Assembly (NCBI GenBank): GCA_022766905.1
Contig: JALEPU010000156.1
Location: 1 to 35,576 of the forward strand
Direction: 5' to 3'
DNA from: Lachnospiraceae bacterium
GTDB lineage: Bacteria; Bacillota; Clostridia; Lachnospirales; Lachnospiraceae
DNA: 35,576 nucleotides
Shown: positions 24,595 through 32,056 of the stretch, one piece after another
Position numbering within the stretch: the stretch's first letter is position 1
Layout of the letters: every line of letters starts with the position of its first letter
Notes under the pieces: generated by a model
Seen by the model: only the letters and a program-made list of their open reading frames with translations
The model's database searches: none
What the model was told of the DNA's origin: nothing
Position numbers and translations under genes: made by a program

Positions 24595-25692
24595 ATGAAA
24601 TTAGGTATTGTTGGACTGCCCAACGTTGGAAAAAGTACATTATTCAACTCCCTGACCAAAGCAGGCGCAGAATCTGCCAATTATCCTTTCTGTACCATTG
24701 ATCCTAATATTGGTATTGTCGCCGTACCGGATAAACGTCTTGATGTTCTTGCAAAAATGCATGACTCAGCCAAAGTTGTTCCTGCTGTCATTGAATTTGT
24801 TGATATTGCCGGTCTGGTAAAAGGGGCTTCTCATGGAGAAGGTCTTGGAAACCAGTTCCTTGCCAATATTCGTGAAGTTGACGCCATCGTTCACGTTGTC
24901 CGTTGTTTTGAAGACAGCAATGTCGTCCACGTTGATGGCAGTGTAAATCCATTAAGAGATATTGAAACCATTAATTTTGAGCTTATTTTTTCTGATTTGG
25001 AGGTGTTGGAACGCCGCATTGCCAAACAGAGCAAAGGTGCCAGAAATGATAAAGCCCTTGCCAAAGAAGTAGAGCTTTTAAATCGAATCAAAGCACATCT
25101 GGAAGATGGCAAACTGGCTAAAACTTTTACAACAGACGATGAAGATGAGCAGGCAATTATTGCCGATTGCAATCTTCTGACCGGAAAGCCGGTTATTTTT
25201 GCTGCCAATGTTTCCGAAGACGATCTGGCTGATGATGGTGCTTCCAATTCTTATGTTGCTCAGGTAAAAGAATATGCAAAGGATACAGACTGTGAAGTCT
25301 TTGTTGTCTGTGCACAGATTGAGCAGGAAATTGCCGAATTGGATGAGGATGAAAAAGCAATGTTCCTGGAAGACCTTGGGCTTAAAGAATCCGGTCTGGA
25401 AAAATTAATCCGGGCAAGCTATCATTTACTTGGCCTGATTAGTTACCTGACAGCAGGTCCGATTGAATCCAAAGCCTGGACCATCAAAAAAGGAACCAAA
25501 GCACCTCAGGCTGCAGGCAAGATCCATTCTGATTTTGAACGCGGATTCATTCGGGCAGATGTGGTTTCCTACGATGATCTGGTTGCTCTCGGAAGTAATG
25601 CAGCCGCCAGAGAGAAAGGGCTTATCCGCTCGGAAGGAAAAGATTATGTGATGCAGGACGGAGATGTAGTTCTTTTTAAATTTAACGTATAA
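24595..25692 (+). CDS. ychF: Redox-regulated ATPase YchF (Obg-family)
   Basis: 365 residues. P-loop GLPNVGKSTLFNSLT (residues 6-20), switch block FVDIAGLVKGASHGEGLGNQ and a coiled-coil insertion follow. A C-terminal TGS domain carries GTKAPQAAGKIHSDFERGFIRADV. YchF differs from other Obg-like proteins in preferring ATP, because its G4 motif is altered (NVSED here in place of NKxD). It associates with ribosomes and responds to oxidative stress. The ATG has GAGGAAAATCAT before it. Length and motifs match the family throughout. Confidence 0.98.
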   Translation: MKLGIVGLPNVGKSTLFNSLTKAGAESANYPFCTIDPNIGIVAVPDKRLDVLAKMHDSAKVVPAVIEFVDIAGLVKGASHGEGLGNQFLANIREVDAIVHVVRCFEDSNVVHVDGSVNPLRDIETINFELIFSDLEVLERRIAKQSKGARNDKALAKEVELLNRIKAHLEDGKLAKTFTTDDEDEQAIIADCNLLTGKPVIFAANVSEDDLADDGASNSYVAQVKEYAKDTDCEVFVVCAQIEQEIAELDEDEKAMFLEDLGLKESGLEKLIRASYHLLGLISYLTAGPIESKAWTIKKGTKAPQAAGKIHSDFERGFIRADVVSYDDLVALGSNAAAREKGLIRSEGKDYVMQDGDVVLFKFNV

Positions 25693-25697
25693 ACCCC

Positions 25698-25726
25698 TTT
25701 ACTTCACTTTACTAAAATGCTATGAT
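25698..25726 (+). promoter_or_regulatory. Candidate promoter of the TrpR-like gene
   Basis: TTTACT (25698-25703), a 17-nt spacer and TATGAT (25721-25726), beginning 6 nt after the ychF stop. Confidence 0.55.
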
Positions 25727-25760
25727 TATAGATATAAGATTACAAGTTGAGGTGAATCTA

Positions 25761-26072
25761 ATGGGTAAAGAGATTAGAACAGAAAGTGTAAGCCAGCTTT
25801 TTGAAGCAATTCTTACATTGCAGGATAAAGATGAATGCTTTGATTTTTTCGAAGATCTGTGTACTGTGAATGAGCTGCTTTCTTTAGCACAGCGTTTTCA
25901 GGTTGCAAAGATGTTACGGGAGAATCATACTTATTTGGAAGTAGCAGAAAAAACCGGAGCTTCTACTGCTACCATCAGCCGGGTAAATCGTTCCTTAAAT
26001 TATGGAAACGATGGTTATGATATGGTTTTTGCCAGAATGAAGCAGGCTGATCAGACAGAGGAAGAGGCTTAA
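25761..26072 (+). CDS. TrpR/YerC/YecD family DNA-binding protein
   Basis: 103 residues from the ATG at 25761, which has GAGGTGAATCTA upstream; an ATG at 25722 lies inside the -10 element. The helical core contains FFEDLCTVNELLSLAQRFQVAKML, written here as FFEDLCTVNELL then SLAQRFQVAKML, followed by the helix-turn-helix TYLEVAEKTGASTATISRVNRSL. This is the TrpR-like YerC/YecD group of Firmicutes, small dimeric repressors. No trp genes are nearby, so tryptophan control is not implied. The target is unknown. It ends in a clear terminator. Confidence 0.93.
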   Translation: MGKEIRTESVSQLFEAILTLQDKDECFDFFEDLCTVNELLSLAQRFQVAKMLRENHTYLEVAEKTGASTATISRVNRSLNYGNDGYDMVFARMKQADQTEEEA

Positions 26073-26112
26073 TTTTTCCTGTAGAAACTAAATTTTATAT
26101 CAAAACAAAAAG

Positions 26113-26160
26113 ATGCATTCCCTATTTGGACGAGTGTCCGGATCAGGAATGCATTTTTTC
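26113..26160 (+). terminator. Terminator of the TrpR-like gene
   Basis: ATGCATTCC (26113-26121) pairs with GGAATGCAT (26146-26154), with an inner GGAC/GTCC step. TTTTTT follows. Confidence 0.85.
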
Positions 26161-26228
26161 TTTTTTTCAATCATAGATGCCAAAAGCAACTGCTCATTCA
26201 GACTTTTGACACTATAATGGATTTTATC

Positions 26229-26864
26229 TTATTTTTCTTTTTTTTCTTTTTTCTTTTGTTCCGGTTTCCCAAACATATCATCAATCATCGTTTCTATCAT
26301 CTGCTTACGCACATAGATATCGTAGCAAAGCAGCGTAATATAAGAAAATTTCCTTAAAAAATCTCCTTCCTCTCCGGAAAGTTCAGGGAATGTATCTTCT
26401 GCCCTTTTCTGAAGTTTCTCAATATTCTCTTTCACTTCATAATAATAATCATGCTCCAGATCAAAGATTTCTTTATAAATATGATCCAGAGTATGAAGAG
26501 CTCCATTCTCTCCTTCTTCCTCGGTATGATTTCCAAAAAAATACTCAGCCATCGGTCCGAGAAGCTTCTGGATATCTGCAATAGACATAATACTCTTAAA
26601 ATAGTAAACAAAAATCAACAGATACAAATGATCTTTTGTATATTTCTTTTTAATCGGAGGAGGAAGGAGCTTATTTTTTGTATAATTATTGATCATGGTT
26701 TTCGTCATAATCTTATCTTCTTCGGTACGTTTCGTTACAGCAAGCTGAGATTCCATAAAGGTCGTAATCTGATCCATATAAAGGTCAATCTCCGGCACAT
26801 CCTCCGGCCTGATATAATCTAATCTGGCTGCCTTTTCCAGCCAATCTCTGGATTCTTTTGACAT
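26229..26864 (-). CDS. DUF1836 domain-containing protein (MerR-like helix-turn-helix)
   Basis: 211 residues. The middle has a MerR-like recognition block, MTKTMINNYTKNKLLPPPI then KKKYTKDHLYLLIFVYYFK, followed by a helix pattern IMSIADIQKLL. This is typical of DUF1836 proteins, uncharacterised cytosolic proteins of Clostridia and Lactobacillales that are probably transcription regulators. The C-terminal part is helical and acidic and ends in a Lys/Glu-rich tail. AGAAGGAGAGAAC precedes the ATG. It begins 15 nt after the endonuclease IV stop, so the two are probably co-transcribed. The function is unknown. Confidence 0.82.
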   Translation of the reverse strand: MSKESRDWLEKAARLDYIRPEDVPEIDLYMDQITTFMESQLAVTKRTEEDKIMTKTMINNYTKNKLLPPPIKKKYTKDHLYLLIFVYYFKSIMSIADIQKLLGPMAEYFFGNHTEEEGENGALHTLDHIYKEIFDLEHDYYYEVKENIEKLQKRAEDTFPELSGEEGDFLRKFSYITLLCYDIYVRKQMIETMIDDMFGKPEQKKKEKKEK

Positions 26865-26879
26865 GTTCTCTCCTTCTTT

Positions 26880-27797
26880 CTATTTTCCTTTCGAGGCAAC
26901 AATTTTCTCTTTTAATTCCGGATCAAAGACTCCCTGCCGGTACATGGCAATCTCATATTTGTATGGAGGATACGTCTTCACTTTTTCTTCCTGTCCCGGC
27001 ACATAAGGGGATTCTAATATTTTTGGAATCTGTGCAAATTCTTCATCGTAAACAAACTGGCAAAGTGCCTGAAATCCAATCTGCCCGAAACCAGCGTTTT
27101 CATGTCTGTCCTTATGGGCTCCCATCGGGTTCTTGCTGTCATTGATATGAAATGCTGCAATCTGTTTTTTTCCAATGATATGATCAAATTCTTCCATTAC
27201 GGATTCATAACTGTTCTTAATATCATATCCGCTATCGCTGACATGACAGGTATCGAAACAGACCCGAAGTTTTTCATTATATATCACTTTATCATAAATT
27301 CTGGCCAATTCTTCAAAGTTCCTTCCTATCTCAGAACCTTTTCCTGCCATTGTCTCCAATGCCACATAAACTTCCGTATCTTTCGTTAACACTTCATTGA
27401 GTCCTTTCGCTATCTGGTTGATTCCCGCGTCTTCTCCTGCTCCCACATGGGCTCCCGGATGAAGGACGAGGACCTTACTTCCAAGTGCTCTTGTCCGTTC
27501 CAGTTCCAGTTGTAAAAAATCAACCGCCAGCTCAAAAGTCTCTGGTTTTACTGTATTTGCAAGATTAATGATATATGGAGCATGCACAATAAATTCTTCT
27601 ATTCCATGTTCTTTCATCAATTCCCATCCGGCTTCAATATTCAATTCTTCGATTTTCTTACGTCTGGTATTCTGGGGAGCCCCTGTATATATCATAAAAG
27701 TATTCGATCCATAGGAAAGAGCCTCTTTTACTGAGCCTAAAAACATGTCTTTTCCACTCATTCCCACATGAGAACCGATTTTAATCTGATGTTCCAT
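26880..27797 (-). CDS. nfo: Deoxyribonuclease IV (AP endonuclease)
   Basis: 305 residues, TIM-barrel fold. Metal-site signatures are [62 protein letters not shown] and [13 protein letters not shown]. Together these supply the His, Glu and Asp ligands of the three zinc ions. Endonuclease IV cuts the DNA backbone 5' to abasic sites in base excision repair. GAGAGGAGAAAG is the ribosome binding site. Its 5' leader (27798-27890) contains a GC-rich hairpin. The DUF1836 gene follows closely. Confidence 0.97.
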   Translation of the reverse strand: MEHQIKIGSHVGMSGKDMFLGSVKEALSYGSNTFMIYTGAPQNTRRKKIEELNIEAGWELMKEHGIEEFIVHAPYIINLANTVKPETFELAVDFLQLELERTRALGSKVLVLHPGAHVGAGEDAGINQIAKGLNEVLTKDTEVYVALETMAGKGSEIGRNFEELARIYDKVIYNEKLRVCFDTCHVSDSGYDIKNSYESVMEEFDHIIGKKQIAAFHINDSKNPMGAHKDRHENAGFGQIGFQALCQFVYDEEFAQIPKILESPYVPGQEEKVKTYPPYKYEIAMYRQGVFDPELKEKIVASKGK

Positions 27798-27835
27798 CTT
27801 TCTCCTCTCAATCTAAAATAATAACTTGCGTCTCG

Positions 27836-27895
27836 ATGTTTGGCATTCGCCATATGCCAGGCTGTGCAAGCACGCCTGTCGCATGGCTCATTATA
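27836..27895 (-). promoter_or_regulatory. nfo leader: -10 element and GC-rich hairpin
   Basis: A TATAAT lies at 27895-27890 on the minus strand, with no good -35. Directly downstream, GCCAT and ATGGC enclose CAGGC-GTGC-TT-GCAC-A-GCCTG, and an alternative GGCAT/ATGCC hairpin shares the 3' arm. The leader is far richer in GC than its flanks and may be a structured leader or a dispersed repeat. Confidence 0.45.
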
Positions 27896-27897
27896 GC

Positions 27898-27935
27898 ACA
27901 AAAAAAAGGGAAAAACTAGTCTTCCCTTTTTGTTT
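27898..27935 (-). terminator. Terminator of sigG
   Basis: AAAAAGGGAA (27903-27912) pairs with TTCCCTTTTT (27922-27931); on the minus strand a run of T follows. It lies 10 nt after the sigG stop and just upstream of the nfo -10. Confidence 0.8.
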
Positions 27936-27940
27936 CTTTC

Positions 27941-28732
27941 TTATCTTACTTCTTTTTCGCTTAGAAAGTTTCTCATATTTTTTAAAGCGGCTTTTTCTAA
28001 ACGGCTTACCTGGGCTTGCGAAATACTGATTTCATCTGCTACTTCTGTCTGGGTCTTTCCTTCAAAAAACCGTAATTTTATAATGTTAAATTCTCTCTCG
28101 GACAGTTTTTTCATTGCTTCCCGAAGAGAGATATGCTCCACCCAGTTTTCTTCTTTATTTTTCTTGTCACTGACCTGGTCCATAATATAAAGAGTATCAC
28201 CACCTTCCTGATAAACCGGTTCATAAAGGGAAACAGGACTTGCAATGGCATCTAAAGCATAGACCACATCTTCTTTTTTCATATCAATTTCTTTTGCTAT
28301 TTCATCTATCGTAGGCTCTTTGTCATTCTTTTTTTGCAACATTTCCTTCGCATAAATAGCTTTATATGCTGTATCCCGCAAAGAACGGCTGACCCGGATT
28401 GAATTATTGTCCCTCAAATATCGTCTTACTTCACCAATAATCATTGGGACCGCATAGGTCGAAAATTTCACATCCAGGCTTCTGTCAAAATTATCAATTG
28501 CTTTCATCAACCCAATACAGCCGACTTGAAATAAATCATCTGCATTTTCTCCATTCCCTGCAAATCTTTGAATTACACTTAACACTAATCTCAGATTTCC
28601 TTTGATGTATAGTTCCCGGGCTTCCTGATCACCCTGTTCTATTTTTTCAAACAAGGCATCTTTTTCCTCCTGTTTCAGAAGAGGAAGTTTCGACGTATTG
28701 ACTCCACAGATTTCAACTTTGTTAAGTGCCAT
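27941..28732 (-). CDS. sigG: RNA polymerase sporulation sigma factor SigG
   Basis: 263 residues. The start KVEICGVNTSKLPLL is the SigG signature. Region 2 has GNLRLVLSVIQRF, GCIGLMKAIDNFD and STYAVPMIIGEVRRYLRD, and region 4 has FEGKTQTEVADEISISQAQVSRLEK. SigG drives late forespore genes after engulfment. In Bacillus and Clostridium it usually follows sigE directly; here it stands alone. GGAGG lies 9 nt before the ATG, and an inverted repeat (28732-28786) can pair with the region from the Shine-Dalgarno to the start codon. Confidence 0.98.
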   Translation of the reverse strand: MALNKVEICGVNTSKLPLLKQEEKDALFEKIEQGDQEARELYIKGNLRLVLSVIQRFAGNGENADDLFQVGCIGLMKAIDNFDRSLDVKFSTYAVPMIIGEVRRYLRDNNSIRVSRSLRDTAYKAIYAKEMLQKKNDKEPTIDEIAKEIDMKKEDVVYALDAIASPVSLYEPVYQEGGDTLYIMDQVSDKKNKEENWVEHISLREAMKKLSEREFNIIKLRFFEGKTQTEVADEISISQAQVSRLEKAALKNMRNFLSEKEVR

Positions 28733-28786
28733 AAATCATTACCTCCGCTTGTTGTGATGCTTCTTTTGTCATAAGGTAATGATTTA
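28732..28786 (-). promoter_or_regulatory. Leader hairpin masking the sigG ribosome binding site
   Basis: On the minus strand TAAATCATTACC (28786-28775) and GGTAATGATTTA (28743-28732) are a perfect 12-bp inverted repeat with a 31-nt loop. The 3' arm covers the end of the GGAGG Shine-Dalgarno, the spacer and the A of the ATG, so the folded mRNA would limit initiation. A dampening leader hairpin has been described for Bacillus sigG, to my recollection. Confidence 0.7.
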
Positions 28787-28920
28787 CCATTTCTGCCTTT
28801 TTTATTCCTGAATTTCTTTGACAGAATCTTCCTGAATGAACAAAATATCTTTTTCTTTTATTGAACGACTGATATTTTCAAGCTTTTTCAATGAATTCTT
28901 TATCTCGTTTTTTATACACG

Positions 28921-28955
28921 AAAAAACCGGTTTGAACTTAAGTCCAAACCGGTTA
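28921..28955 (-). terminator. Terminator of the 31-codon gene
   Basis: AACCGGTTTG (28925-28934) pairs with CAAACCGGTT (28945-28954). On the minus strand TTTTTTCG follows. It lies 52 nt past the stop codon. Confidence 0.85.
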
Positions 28956-29006
28956 CTATGGAAAACAGATCTGTCATCTGCTTCGTCTGATTTTGTAATG
29001 TAAAGA

Positions 29007-29102
29007 TTACAGCAGGTATGCTGGAAGTTCTACTCCAAATCCATGATGTTCAAATCCTGCGATTCCTACAAATACCATCTTTCCACAACCTAATCTTTTC
29101 AT
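29007..29102 (-). CDS. Uncharacterised 31-residue peptide
   Basis: The ATG at 29102 has AGGAGG 9 nt upstream, with a small GCTTA-TT-TAAGC hairpin just before it. The 31-residue product starts MKRLGCGKMVFVGIAG, contains FEHHGFG and ends VELPAYLL. It has a basic start, one Cys, six Gly, two adjacent His and a hydrophobic end. There is no signal peptide of normal length and no family I recognise. It has its own consensus promoter (29161-29189) and terminator (28921-28955), giving a transcript of about 235 nt that carries nothing else. It lies between sigG and the L,D-transpeptidase. It could be a free peptide, a signalling or toxin-like peptide, or the coding part of a dual-function RNA. Confidence 0.68.
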   Translation of the reverse strand: MKRLGCGKMVFVGIAGFEHHGFGVELPAYLL

Positions 29103-29160
29103 TCCAAAATACCTCCTTCTGCTTAAATAAGCATTATGTTCACTGTTTGCTACTACTAAA

Positions 29161-29189
29161 ATTATACGCCTGACAAAACTTTCTGTCAA
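29161..29189 (-). promoter_or_regulatory. Perfect consensus promoter of the 31-codon gene
   Basis: TTGACA (29189-29184), a 17-nt spacer and TATAAT (29166-29161) are both 6 of 6 to the sigma-A consensus, giving a start near 29154 and a leader of about 52 nt. Confidence 0.9.
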
Positions 29190-29205
29190 TTGTAAGAATT
29201 TGTCC

Positions 29206-30927
29206 TTATTTCACAACAATCACTCTGGAAGCAAGTTCATTCTTCTCTGATCTCATACCTGTCTTTGGATTCTGACAGAACAGATATACTTTATATTTAC
29301 CGGAAACAAGTTTATCCATCGGAACAACAGTATCTAATACTTCTGTTTCATTCATTGGATGAATCTCATAAGTCCATGTAGATAATAAATCTGTTCCATT
29401 CTTTGTCTTAAAGAACACACCATCTCTTAATGCATTCTCTCTTGCTTCTTTACTGTTTAATACAGTCAGATCCCAATTCAGTTCCACACCAGGATTTGTC
29501 ACAACAACCTGTGGTTCAGAGCGGTCTTCTACAACTACGGTTCTGCTGTTTGTAGCCTTTAAGCCTAATGTTGTTGTAACCTGGTACTTAATCACATAGG
29601 TTCCGCCCTTGCTGGTATCAATTTTGGAAACAGTCTTATTGGTTGCAGCATCCACGATGGAATACTTAATCTTACGGGTCATATTGGTTCCCTTTACGGT
29701 TGCACTGGTCACTCCTGTTCGGATCTCACTGTCTCCATAAGTAGAATTCAAATCAATATGCTGTTCTGAATTCAGGACCGTAATAGATGGTGTACTTGCA
29801 TCATATACTTTGACAGTCGTTGACTTTGTTGTCGTCTTGGAACCATTTGCTCTGGATCCTGTAATGGAATATACCAATCTGTAAGTTCCCGGTTTTCTGA
29901 AACATACCACTGTTCTTCGAATCTGTGCGTAGGAGGAAGAACAGGTTATCTTCAGGTTATTGGTAATCACCTTACCGTCTCTGTCAATTGCAGATACGCC
30001 GCTCTTCATCTTGTACTGTACATATGTATCATCATCACCAATCTTTAAGTTTACAGCACTTTGAACTCCTCTTAATAAAGGTTTGGACGGTTTTACAACG
30101 GTAACCTTAAAATCTCTGCTTGCATAATAACCGTTACTGTCCTGAACACTGTAAGTCAGGGTATAGGTACCTGGTTTCTTTGTATTGACTGTACCGGAAA
30201 CTTTAATCTTAGATGTCAAATTCTTTCCATCATAACTTTTTGCGGAAACTCCGGATTTTGCATTATACGCACTGCTGTATAAAGCAACACTCTTTGCTTT
30301 CTTTGCAGAAAACTTAATGGTTGGTTTCTTCTTTATAAATGGGTTGTTCGGATCCGGATCTGTCGGGTCCCATCCCATCTTGCTTGCTCTGGACACACGA
30401 ATTGGCTTTGGCTTGCCAAGTGGACCGGAAGTGCTGCTGTCATAAATTGTAACCTTTGTTCCAACCGGACAATTATCGTAAATCCACTTGGAATCTGCCA
30501 CTGTCAGGCGGACACATCCATGGGAAGCTGCTGAACCAAGGCGATTATACTGAGCAGTGGACTGTGCACCTTTATTCATACTGTAATACCATACAGAATG
30601 GAATAAATATCCCTTATAAATTCTGGTACAGTACTGTCCATATACATTACCCATTAATGTATGCCAGCGATACTTAGCTTGCGTATTAAAATTACCTTTT
30701 GGAGTCGCTCCATTCACTCCGACAGAACATACCATGGCTTTCACCGGTGTGTACTTTCCATTCTTATACTGGTAAGCGGTCACTGTATTCATCTTTCTGT
30801 TGACTTTAATCCAATAAGAACCGGCAGCTTCTGTCTGCTTCGGTGTCAGTGTAATGGATGTCATAATCATACAAAAAGCCAATATCAGCGACAAAAGTCT
30901 TTTTTTACTTACTTTTCCTTCTTTCAT
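29206..30927 (-). CDS. Secreted L,D-transpeptidase (YkuD) with Ig-like repeats
   Basis: 573 residues. A signal peptide (about 1-35, ending TEAAG) precedes a YkuD catalytic domain (about 38-162). This contains ATPKGNF, the LFHSVWYY block and SHGCVRL, with nucleophile Cys138. A Pro/Asn/Asp linker follows, then three to four DUF5011/Ig-like repeats of about 85-95 residues, each with the pattern G-V-S-A-x-x-x-D-G ... KPGTYxLxYS. Such enzymes make 3-3 crosslinks or attach proteins in the cell wall and are insensitive to most penicillins. The Ig-like part probably positions the enzyme in the wall; the usual peptidoglycan-binding domain is absent. AAGGAGTTTGTT precedes the ATG. It is divergent from the VOC gene. 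Confidence 0.93.
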   Translation of the reverse strand: MKEGKVSKKRLLSLILAFCMIMTSITLTPKQTEAAGSYWIKVNRKMNTVTAYQYKNGKYTPVKAMVCSVGVNGATPKGNFNTQAKYRWHTLMGNVYGQYCTRIYKGYLFHSVWYYSMNKGAQSTAQYNRLGSAASHGCVRLTVADSKWIYDNCPVGTKVTIYDSSTSGPLGKPKPIRVSRASKMGWDPTDPDPNNPFIKKKPTIKFSAKKAKSVALYSSAYNAKSGVSAKSYDGKNLTSKIKVSGTVNTKKPGTYTLTYSVQDSNGYYASRDFKVTVVKPSKPLLRGVQSAVNLKIGDDDTYVQYKMKSGVSAIDRDGKVITNNLKITCSSSYAQIRRTVVCFRKPGTYRLVYSITGSRANGSKTTTKSTTVKVYDASTPSITVLNSEQHIDLNSTYGDSEIRTGVTSATVKGTNMTRKIKYSIVDAATNKTVSKIDTSKGGTYVIKYQVTTTLGLKATNSRTVVVEDRSEPQVVVTNPGVELNWDLTVLNSKEARENALRDGVFFKTKNGTDLLSTWTYEIHPMNETEVLDTVVPMDKLVSGKYKVYLFCQNPKTGMRSEKNELASRVIVVK

Positions 30928-30954
30928 AACAAACTCCTTTCTTTTTCTCTATTT

Positions 30955-30983
30955 ATTATACGAAAGCTCTCCCCCCTTGTAAA
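30955..30983 (-). promoter_or_regulatory. Promoter of the L,D-transpeptidase gene
   Basis: TTTACA (30983-30978), a 17-nt spacer and TATAAT (30960-30955). The inverted repeat CCCCTT-GTA-AAGGGG (30973-30987) covers the -35 and could be an operator. Confidence 0.8.
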
Positions 30984-31014
30984 GGGGTTTGGAAAATCTT
31001 AAGATTTGAAAAAC

Positions 31015-31043
31015 TTGCGAAAGATTTTCTTCCATGTTATACT
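31015..31043 (+). promoter_or_regulatory. Promoter of the VOC gene
   Basis: TTGCGA (31015-31020), a 17-nt spacer and TATACT (31038-31043). The inverted repeat TGTCA-CATTA-TGACA (31052-31066) lies at the predicted transcript start and may be an operator. Confidence 0.65.
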
Positions 31044-31121
31044 TTTTTGTATGTCACATTATGACAATAGCAGAATTTTACCTGAATTTCAGTTATGATA
31101 ACAGGGAAAGGAGATTTTATT

Positions 31122-31496
31122 ATGATTTATTTTAACCATTTTAACTTTAACGTTTTAGATCTGGAAAAAAGTATCAAATTCTATCAGGATGCAATTGGAT
31201 TACATATTGCCCGGGAAAAAAATGCATCTGATGGAAGTTATAAGATTGTTTATTTACAGGATGATGTAAGTAATTTTTCTCTGGAACTGACATGGATGGC
31301 AGATAGAAAAGAACCTTACAACCTGGGAGATGAAGAATTCCATCTTGCTTTTGTGACAGATGATTATGATGGATTCCACAAAAAACATGAAGAAATGGGA
31401 TGTATCTGTTTTGAAAATCCTTCTATGGGTATTTACTTTATCAATGACCCGGATGGATATTGGATTGAGATCGTTCCAAAAAGAGATTATAACTAG
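31122..31496 (+). CDS. VOC family protein (glyoxalase I-like)
   Basis: 124 residues from the ATG at 31122, with AAGGAG before it; an ATG at 31095 has no site. Two beta-alpha-beta-beta-beta modules are seen: NHFNFNVLDLEKSIKFYQDAIGLH, read as NHFNFNVLDLEKSI then KFYQDAIGLH, and the second half FHLAFVTDDYDGFHKKHEEMG. The ending is FINDPDGYWIEIVPK. His in NHFN, Glu in SLELTW, His in EFHLAF and Glu in WIEIV fit the four metal ligands of glyoxalase I. Lactoylglutathione lyase or a related isomerase is likely, but the superfamily is broad. It is monocistronic. Confidence 0.88.
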   Translation: MIYFNHFNFNVLDLEKSIKFYQDAIGLHIAREKNASDGSYKIVYLQDDVSNFSLELTWMADRKEPYNLGDEEFHLAFVTDDYDGFHKKHEEMGCICFENPSMGIYFINDPDGYWIEIVPKRDYN

Positions 31497-31716
31497 AAAA
31501 TAACTTCTATGGGAATGTTGCCAAAGAAAGATGTCCTATCTTTGTCCTTTTATTATAAAGCTGTATTGTAGACTTGATAGACTATATTTCTATTTCAATA
31601 TTCCCTTTTTTTCTCCTTTTTGTTACATTTATTTTAATAAATATTACAAAAGTATTTATTTTTTCACATTTTAGACACATTTATGTCTTATATTGTTAAC
31701 ATCAAGGAGGGATACA

Positions 31717-31926
31717 ATGAAATCAAATAGAATAATAATAAAAAAATCCTGGCTGCTGGTTCTGTTAATGATTTTGTTGGCTGGTCTTATCCAACACCTG
31801 GCACCGGCGAATCAAACCTATGCCGCAACCAAAGTCGGCTATGCAACAGTCAGTGATCTGAATATGAGAAAATCTCCCACTTCTTCTGCTTCTATTGTAA
31901 AGAAGTTCTGCAAAAACAGGAATTAA
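31717..31926 (+). pseudogene. Secreted SH3-type cell-wall protein, truncated
   Basis: 69 residues from the ATG at 31717, which has AGGAGGGATACA upstream. A basic start and hydrophobic helix (LLVLLMILLAGLI) make a signal peptide ending near TYAAT. A bacterial SH3 start follows, VGYATVSDLNMRKSPTSSAS, which then breaks off at KKFCKNRN. Relatives continue for at least 40 more residues and usually carry further wall domains. Dropping one base near 31905 lets the frame continue to about 31979 (AKTGIKISYNAAYRKI), suggesting a frameshift followed by loss of the rest. A terminator lies at 32016-32052. Probably a dead remnant of a cell-wall hydrolase or binding protein. Confidence 0.6.
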
Positions 31927-32015
31927 AATTTCCTATAATGCGGCTTACCGCAAAATTGCTTCTATTCGAAGAATTGTATAATTCTGATATACCAACAGGC
32001 TACCGATTCCTCTAC

Positions 32016-32053
32016 AAAAAAAGAAAGCACGCCAAGCATGCTTTCTTTTTTTC
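32016..32053. terminator. Bidirectional terminator
   Basis: A 14-bp stem (32016-32029 with 32039-32052) of AAAAAAAGAAAGCA and its complement with a 9-nt loop lies between the SH3 remnant and the HD hydrolase gene and serves both strands. Confidence 0.8.
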
Positions 32054-32056
32054 TTA

